This document shows positions 57,766 to 64,000 of a stretch of DNA of 64,000 bases, one piece after another (the stretch's first letter is position 1; each line of letters begins with the position of its first letter). The notes below the pieces were generated by a model, which ran no database searches, was not told where the DNA came from, and saw only the letters and a list, made by a program, of their open reading frames with translations. The stretch spans positions 51,920,270 to 51,984,269 of the forward strand of contig NC_058189.1 in the NCBI RefSeq assembly GCF_907165205.1, written 5' to 3'. The DNA is from Coccinella septempunctata (taxonomy: Eukaryota; Arthropoda; Insecta; Coleoptera; Coccinellidae). The position numbers were made by a program, and so were the translations under genes.

Positions 57766-59296
57766 CACTGCGCAAAAAAATTAACGCACATTATGGAAAT
57801 CTCAAATTTATTCTACAACTGAAGGTGTTCTCAATGATAATTATTTTTATCAGAATTATGCATGCATATGTTATCCACTTTCAACGGTTTTCTTCAATAC
57901 AGATGTTTTTCCCAGCAGGAATAAAAAAAGATTATATTATGAGATTTTGAATGTATTGGCTCCATTCTAAAATCAGTTGTTCTCGATCAATTCTAGTGAT
58001 CAATAGTTTTTCTTTCGTTTGATTTTCTACACTCGATCGCTATGCAACGCGAAACACGCAATTTGACACAAGAGGAATGTGCCCAAGCGGTAGTTTTGCG
58101 AGAAGAAGGGTGGACATACACAAGAATTGCAGAAAGGTTTGGAGTTTCCCATACAAGTGTGTCCAGAATGTTGCAGCGATTCAGGGAGACAGGTATGAAT
58201 ATCCGAAGACCAGGACAGGGTAGACCACGGGTAACAACTGCCATTCAAGAACGTTACTTGAGAGTTTCTTCGTTGAGACAACGGTTTGCAACCTGCTCGC
58301 CTCCTTCAAATTCAGCTTGATCAAACTCATGAGGTGCAAATTAGCACTCAGATAATAAGAAATCGCCTCAAAGAATATGATTTAAGGCCTCGTGTCGCGG
58401 CAAGAGGCCCAGCTCTTACCCCAGCCCATCGAAGGGCGCGTTTGGATTTTGCGAGAGAGCATGCATATCCATTGGGAAGAGGCCGATTGGGAAAGAGTTC
58501 TCTTCACAGATGAGTCTAGATTCTGCCACTACCATTGTGATCGACGTTCCCTTGTATACAGACGTCCACATGAAAGATATGCTCAGTGCAATTTCCTGAA
58601 TACTACTGGTTTCGGGGGAGGATCGATTATGGTATGGGGTGGAATATCTTTGACTGCTCGCACAGACCTAGTGGTCGTTGATAATGGAGCTATGAATGCT
58701 GATAAGTATATAAGGAACATTCTTGAAGAGCATGTAGTGCCATTTGTCCCATACATTGGTGAAAATTTCATTTTTATGGACGATAATGCCAGTCCCCATC
58801 GTGCGCGCATCGTTCAGGACTACCTTGAAGAGGTTGAAGTCTCTCGAATGGAATGGCCAGCAAGATGTCCAGATCTCAATCCGATTGAGCAGGTTTGGGA
58901 CAACCTCAATAGAAGGCTGAGAAGTTCAGAAAATCATCCAGCTACTCTTGATGACTTAGGAATCCAACTCGGAGAAATCTGGGAAGGATTAGATCAGAAC
59001 ATTTTAAGATCACTCATTTTGAGTATGAACCGTCGTTGCCGAGCTGTAATTAACGCAAGGAGTGAAAATACCAAGTATTAAATCACTTATCAGCATTTCA
59101 GTATTTTGAAAATTGTTCATTTCTCTTATTTCACATAAGATTCGGTGAAATCCTGAATTTTTCTTCCATTTAATGTGTCTTGTTTCGTTCAAAACCTTCC
59201 CGAGAGAACATAAAAAATAAGTTATAAAGTCAATGTAGAGTTAACTTTCATTAAAATTGAGATTTTCAGAATGTGCGTTAATTTTTTTGCGCAGTG
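57766..59296 (+). mobile_element. Tc1-like transposon, family 1, copy C
   Basis: Flanked by TA (57764-57765 and 59297-59298). Both ends begin CACTGCGCAAAAAAATTAAC exactly, the cleanest termini of the family. Copy D lies 610 bp away in reverse orientation. Confidence 0.95.
58042..59081 (+). pseudogene. Tc1 transposase, copy C, two small insertions
   Basis: Same 344-residue DD34E transposase as copy A. The N-terminal part (58042 to about 58290) is intact. One extra base in TTTGCAACCTGCTCGCC shifts the frame, and a four-base duplication in GAGCATGCATATCC near 58461 shifts it again. From there the catalytic domain is open to the stop at 59081, with FTDESRF, MDDNASPH (R to S) and NPIEQVWD. It lacks the TAG seen in copies A and B. 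It is the least damaged copy in the window but cannot make a full-length protein. Confidence 0.92.
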
Positions 59297-59298
59297 TA

Positions 59299-59904
59299 TA
59301 TAGGTAATGAAGTGAGAAATTACAGAATACCAATTGCTCCAAGAATTCACAGATGAATATAACCTTTTTCCCGAAGCAACAGTAGAATTTCATCCACATT
59401 CCAATAATCACGAAAATAATATTGCTTACAATATTCCTGCCAGTTATCTTATACTTTCTCATAGACACTGACTAGTAGGATTCTAAAATTAACTGACTTT
59501 GAAATATGTTTAAATATCTCAAGATTTTGATCCTTTACGGCCTACTCACTATATATATAGGGTTCATCAAGTTGGACTTTCCATATTGTTCTGACTGCAA
59601 CAATGCCGAAAGTTTCCCCTATTCATCAACTCCTAAATTCCGGACATGTTTCGAACTATTACAACTAAATCTTAATAACTAGAAGTCCTGAATATTGAAA
59701 CTTGGGTCTCTTACTGAACTCCATGAGTTTACCGCAACGTAAATTTTGACGTGTTCGTTGATTTGCGATTCATTTCAATCATAAATGGATTGATTTTAAT
59801 AATAAATCAAAAAAATTTTGAAATTTGTTGTTGGCATATAAAAGAAATATTCTCTATATCAAACTATTGTAAGTACAAGAAGGATCATATTTGTAACAGA
59901 ATAC
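59299..59904. other. Spacer between two inverted Tc1 copies
   Basis: AT-rich, about 610 bp, nothing recognised. It forms the loop between the tail-to-tail copies C and D. Confidence 0.5.
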
Positions 59905-59906
59905 TA

Positions 59907-61410
59907 CACTGCGCAAAAAAATTAACGCACATTCTGAAAATCTCAATTTTAATGAAAGTTAACTCTACATTGACTTTATAATTTATTTTTTATGTTCTCT
60001 CGGGAAGGTTTTGAACGAAACAAGACACATTAAATGGAAGAAAAATTCAGGATTTCACCGAATCTTATGTGAAAGAAGAGAAATGAACAATTTTCAGAAC
60101 ACTGAAATGCTAATAAGTGATTTAATACTTGGTATTTCCACCCCTTGCGTTAATTACAGCTCGGCAACGACGGTTCATACTCAAAATGAGTGATGTTAAA
60201 ATGTTCTGATCTAATCATTCCCAGATTTCTCCGAGTTGGATTCCTAAGTCATTAAGAGTAGCTGGATGATTTTCTGAACTTCTCAGCCTTCTATTGAGGT
60301 TGTCCCAAACCTGCGCAATCGGATTGAGATCTGGACTTCTTGTTGGCCATTCCATTCGAGAGACTTCAACCTCTTCAAGGTACTCCTGAACGATGCGCGC
60401 ACGATGGGGTCTGGCATTATCGTCCATAACAATGAAATTTTCACCAATGTATGGGGCAAATGGCACTACATGCTCTTCAAGAATGTTCCTTATATACTTA
60501 TCAGCATTCATAGATCCATTATCAACGACCACTAGGTCTGTGCTAGCAGTCAAAGATATTCCACCCCATAGCATAGTCGATCCTCCCCCGAAACCAGTGG
60601 TATTCAGGAAATTGCACTGAGCATATCTTTCATGTGGACGTCTGTATACAAGGGAACGTCGATCACAATGGTAGAGGCAGAATCTAGACTCATCTGTGAA
60701 GAGAACTCTTTCCCAATCGGCCTCTTCCCAATGGATATGCTCTCTCGCAAAATCCAAACGCGCCCTTCGATGGGCTGGAGTAAGAGCTGGGCCTCTTGCC
60801 TTAAATCATATTCTCTGAGGCGATTTCTTATTGCTAATTTGCACCTCATGAGTTTGCTCAAGCTGTATTTGAAGGAGGCGAGCGGTTGCAAACCGTTGTC
60901 TCAACGAAGAAACTCTCAAGTAACGTTCTTGAATGGCAGTTGTTACCCGTGGTCTACCCTGTCCTGGTCTTCGGACATTCATACCTGTCTCCCTGAATCG
61001 CTGCAACATTCTGGACACACTTGTATGGGAAACTCCAAACCTTTCTGCAATTCTTGTGTATGTCCACCCTTCTTCTCGAAAAACTACTGCTTGGGCACAT
61101 TCCTCTTGGGTCAAATTGCGTGTTTCGCGTTGCATAGCGATCGAGTGTAGAAAATCAAACGAAAGAAAAACTATTGATCACTAGAATTGATCGAGAACAA
61201 CTGATTTTAGAATGGAGCCAATACATTCAAAATCTGATAATATCATCTTTTTTTATTCCTGCTGGGAAAAAACATCTGTATTGAAGAAAACCGTTGAAAG
61301 TGAATAACATATGCATGCATAATTCTGATAAAAATATCATCATTGAGAACACCTTCAGTTGTAGAATAAATTTGAGATTTCCATAATATGCGTTAATTTT
61401 TTGCGCAGTG
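59907..61410 (-). mobile_element. Tc1-like transposon, family 1, copy D
   Basis: Flanked by TA (59905-59906 and 61411-61412), with CACTGCGCAAAAAAATTAAC at the left end and a one-base-shorter version at the right. In reverse orientation to copies A-C. Confidence 0.95.
60122..61135 (-). pseudogene. Tc1 transposase, copy D, deletions and lost catalytic Glu
   Basis: Starts MQRETRNLTQEECAQ at 61135. Deletions of 8 and 13 bp (near 60830 and 60800) remove 21 bp in total, so the frame recovers, but the segment between them contains a stop. The rest of the catalytic domain reads through from 60757, with FTDESRF and MDDNARPH. The third acidic residue is changed to Ala (NPIAQVWD), which would abolish cleavage by itself. 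A TGA (GGA in other copies, near 60213) removes the last 30 residues. It is dead on several counts. Confidence 0.92.
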
Positions 61411-61412
61411 TA

Positions 61413-64000
61413 TATAAGCGTTAATATTACAGCTTGAATAGAATTTGAAGTGTAACAACAAAATTTTATAGAACTTCGTTGAAGCACAATGTATAGGGTG
61501 TGAATAAATAGTTGCAAAAAATGTGATTTCTTGTTGAAGAATAGTTGGGGTCTTTCATAGAATTTTTTTGAATACTTGTTATATTGATCAACTGTAAAGA
61601 AATATAGCTGATGAGGTTTCATTTTTTCCGAATTTATTTTTATTAAATTTTCAATTGGAATAGACGTGATCACTATAGCAGAACTCAGTTTATTATCAAC
61701 AAATTTTAATTGGTCCAGAGCATTTCTCATTTTTCTAGATCATTCGACTATAATTTTTGTATAATAAATTCCAAAATTTTCCGATGAGATATAGGTACTT
61801 CATTCCAATTCTAATTTTCACGTCATTTCTGTGAAATGGTCGATTCAGTACGAATTTCAAATCAGATTGATTATACCGAACACATCATCTGAAATCCCAT
61901 ATAAAATTATGAGCGAGATACACGGTCTGAAATGGAATTATAGGTAAAATTTCAATTTCGATCAATTGCTTTCCTGTGCCTCTAACGACCCCCAAAAGGA
62001 TATAGTTTCAAAACAGATTATTCCACTATTCATTAACTGCGAATCTGTTACTCATCGGTATGATCGATGGTTCTACATAAACTTCTCTATAACACGTGGG
62101 TTCGATCACAAATTCTGACATTTCCATTAAAGGAATAATCAATGTGCCATCGAATGTGCAAATCAAATTTTCTATTTCCTAGTGAATATTGCGTAATTCA
62201 TAAATATTGGATCGAATGCATTTTGATAAAATCCATTCAATTTAGAGAAAAATGCTGAGAGTCTATTTTAATTATTAATACCTATATAGATGGAAATCAA
62301 ATTTTATTTTACACGAACATTGAAAATGCTATCCCACAGCGTACTTTTAATGTTCAACTAATTCGGAATTTTGAAAAAATAATTTGTTTTTGGTGGGAGC
62401 CAAGCGGCGTTGTGCAAGTTCAATACCTGTCAGAAGTTTTTCGAATTTCTTCACCGTTTTTTTTTCAATTTTCTACTGAATAACCACTGGTATATCTATG
62501 GGAGATGATTCCCCAATATAAGGGTCCTGTAGCGTTCCTCGAACAACTGAAGAATAGAAGAATCATCACTTGGAAGACTAGACCTGGTCGAAAGACCCTC
62601 CCAGTCAAAAGCAAGATTTGGCTATTATATTAATTTGAGTACTGAAGGCATTTCTAACGACGAGGGTGATCCTCCACCAAGATCAGCAGAAGATTTTTGA
62701 CGCAGAGATGATATTCCTCCCAATGCAATTGAAAAACAAGTTATGTACCTATGATTATTTATTTTTTTCTTCAGTCATCATCAAGTCTTGGAATAAGTTT
62801 GGATGAAGGATTTATTATTCACTTTTTTCTCGTTTTCTGCTCTGTTTCTTTGTTTCAGATATTATTCCGAAATGGATAGAGGATAAAGGAATGTTTATGT
62901 CAATGGAAAGGAAGCTCTTCAGTATTAAAAGCCTATTCTGTAAACAAATTTGTCATCACTACACTTCTCACGGGGAGACAGGGTTTTTTTACTGAGGTTT
63001 TTCCCTAAGCTCTTGTATCATACTCCAAATTGTATGGTACCCCGTTACACTAACCTTTGCTAAAACTCATACATATGCTATATAGTTTTATAACTAAAAA
63101 TGTATTGCTGACATTCAAAAGAATATATATATAATACCTGGATAGGTGACCGCTCAAGTTGTGAATTGCAATAAACGTGCATGCATAAGTTCCACACACC
63201 TGTGGAAAATAATTTAGAAATCTACGCATCATGAACAAAGGACATCGTGAATGACACGACTCTATGATCTAATGATTGAAGATCCTTTGTATGGAGAGTA
63301 GAGAGAAGGAGAACGATCGCCGTACTAAAAATTTATCTCCAAAAACGGAGAAAATAGGAGTCGCTGCGATCGTATGGTTGATCGATAAGGGGTGGGGATT
63401 TAAGCGTCAAATTGAAATGAACAACCTTCATTTTATTTTAGGTTATGTGCCATCGTAGTTTTCCTGATGATTTTTCAAATAAGTTTCTTCAAATCTATAT
63501 TAAATATGAGTTCTCTGAATTATATGCAATAAAATACAAGTCATATTATCAAGAGGACTATGTTATCAGCTTTTTTCATTCTTAAGAGAAATCAATGAAG
63601 TTCAAAGAAAATCACTGATCAAAACAATTGTAACTTCGTTTGTTTATCATTGTTTATTGAGAAGAGGTATTTTAGTTGGTTTACTGTAATCTTCAAAATT
63701 ATATACATTCGCAGTGAGGAGTAGAACATATCAAGACAACAAAAGGTAGCAATCTCAGATTTATCACTTAGAGTAGATTCTGTTTCCAATACACACCTGA
63801 GAACCGTTGTAAACTATATATTATGTTATGCCAATAAAATTCGTCAAGAATATACACTTCTGAACCATGTAATTTTATTGGTTAGATATTCTTATTCAGA
63901 AGAGTCCACTTCTCACTAGGCATGACAATTTCGATTTTGTTTATAATGAATCCATCATCTTTTTAATATCTTCATCGCAAAAGTGCTCTTGACATACGAA
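61413..64000. other. Unassigned AT-rich right end of the window
   Basis: No repeat family from the rest of the window and no recognised domain. A minus-strand frame of about 100 codons outside the Tc1 (61730 down to about 61430) starts MRNALDQLKFVDNKLSS. It is longer than most chance frames here but lacks a splice context or a family match, so it is not called. Confidence 0.4.

Noticed and set aside
60632..61150. 172-codon plus-strand frame
   Set aside because: Antisense shadow of the Tc1 transposase in copy D; the same shadow occurs over copies A, B and C.
61227..61730. 167-codon minus-strand frame
   Set aside because: Its last third is the untranslated end of Tc1 copy D. The outer 100 codons (MRNALDQLKFVDNKLSS...) have no family match, splice signals or homologue in the window.
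1..64000. CRISPR arrays, operons, bacterial promoters and terminators
   Set aside because: The DNA is eukaryotic with spliced genes; the regular spacing in the R elements is that of a transposon, not of a CRISPR array.
1..64000. tRNA and rRNA genes
   Set aside because: No segment with a convincing tRNA A/B box pair and cloverleaf, and no rRNA-like sequence, was noticed by eye; a tRNAscan run would be decisive.

Overview
The window is AT-rich nuclear DNA from an insect. The evidence is two seven-transmembrane odorant receptors (7tm_6, an insect family), a chitin-binding cuticle/peritrophin-type protein, an NMDA-receptor exon with an arthropod-like C-terminus, spliced genes with GT-AG introns, and a dense load of Tc1/mariner-type transposons. 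I cannot fix the order from sequence alone.

Layout. 0-5 kb: end of a palindromic repeat, a truncated 'R' repeat, a dead Tc1 copy, then the last two exons of a one-domain chitin-binding protein. 5.7-7.1 kb: a full R element. 7.3-9.9 kb (minus): a complete four-exon dimeric dihydrodiol dehydrogenase. 12.4-18.1 kb (minus) and 21.0-26.9 kb (plus): two paralogous odorant receptor genes, head to head, each with seven coding exons; exons 2-7 have identical lengths (188/494/100/102/153/51 nt). Their introns hold a mariner, a 'T' element, a Tc1 carrying a nested TTA-flanked MITE, and part of a foldback repeat. 28-37 kb: foldback (palindromic) elements and one possible chemoreceptor relic. 37.8-39.9 kb: material related to Penelope-like retroelements, including a textbook hammerhead ribozyme fold on the minus strand and a Penelope-type endonuclease remnant between inverted terminal repeats. 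40-45.7 kb: a T element, a pogo-like element, a Tc1 relic, an R fragment and a short MITE. 46.2-47.0 kb (minus): one large exon of an NMDA receptor subunit 2 gene. 47.2-49.4 kb: a T element with two later insertions nested in it. 50-64 kb: a second Tc1 family, a giant palindrome, a second mariner, two more copies of the first Tc1 family facing each other, then about 2.6 kb without recognisable features.

The host genes are independent; no operon-like logic applies. The main biology is (1) a divergent odorant receptor pair and (2) a layered record of transposition in which empty sites, target duplications and shared lesions can be read directly. The least ordinary signals are the hammerhead/Penelope cluster at 38-40 kb, the R elements with a motif repeating about every 135 bp and inverted between halves, and the recurrent palindromes tipped with TA-CAGGGTG.
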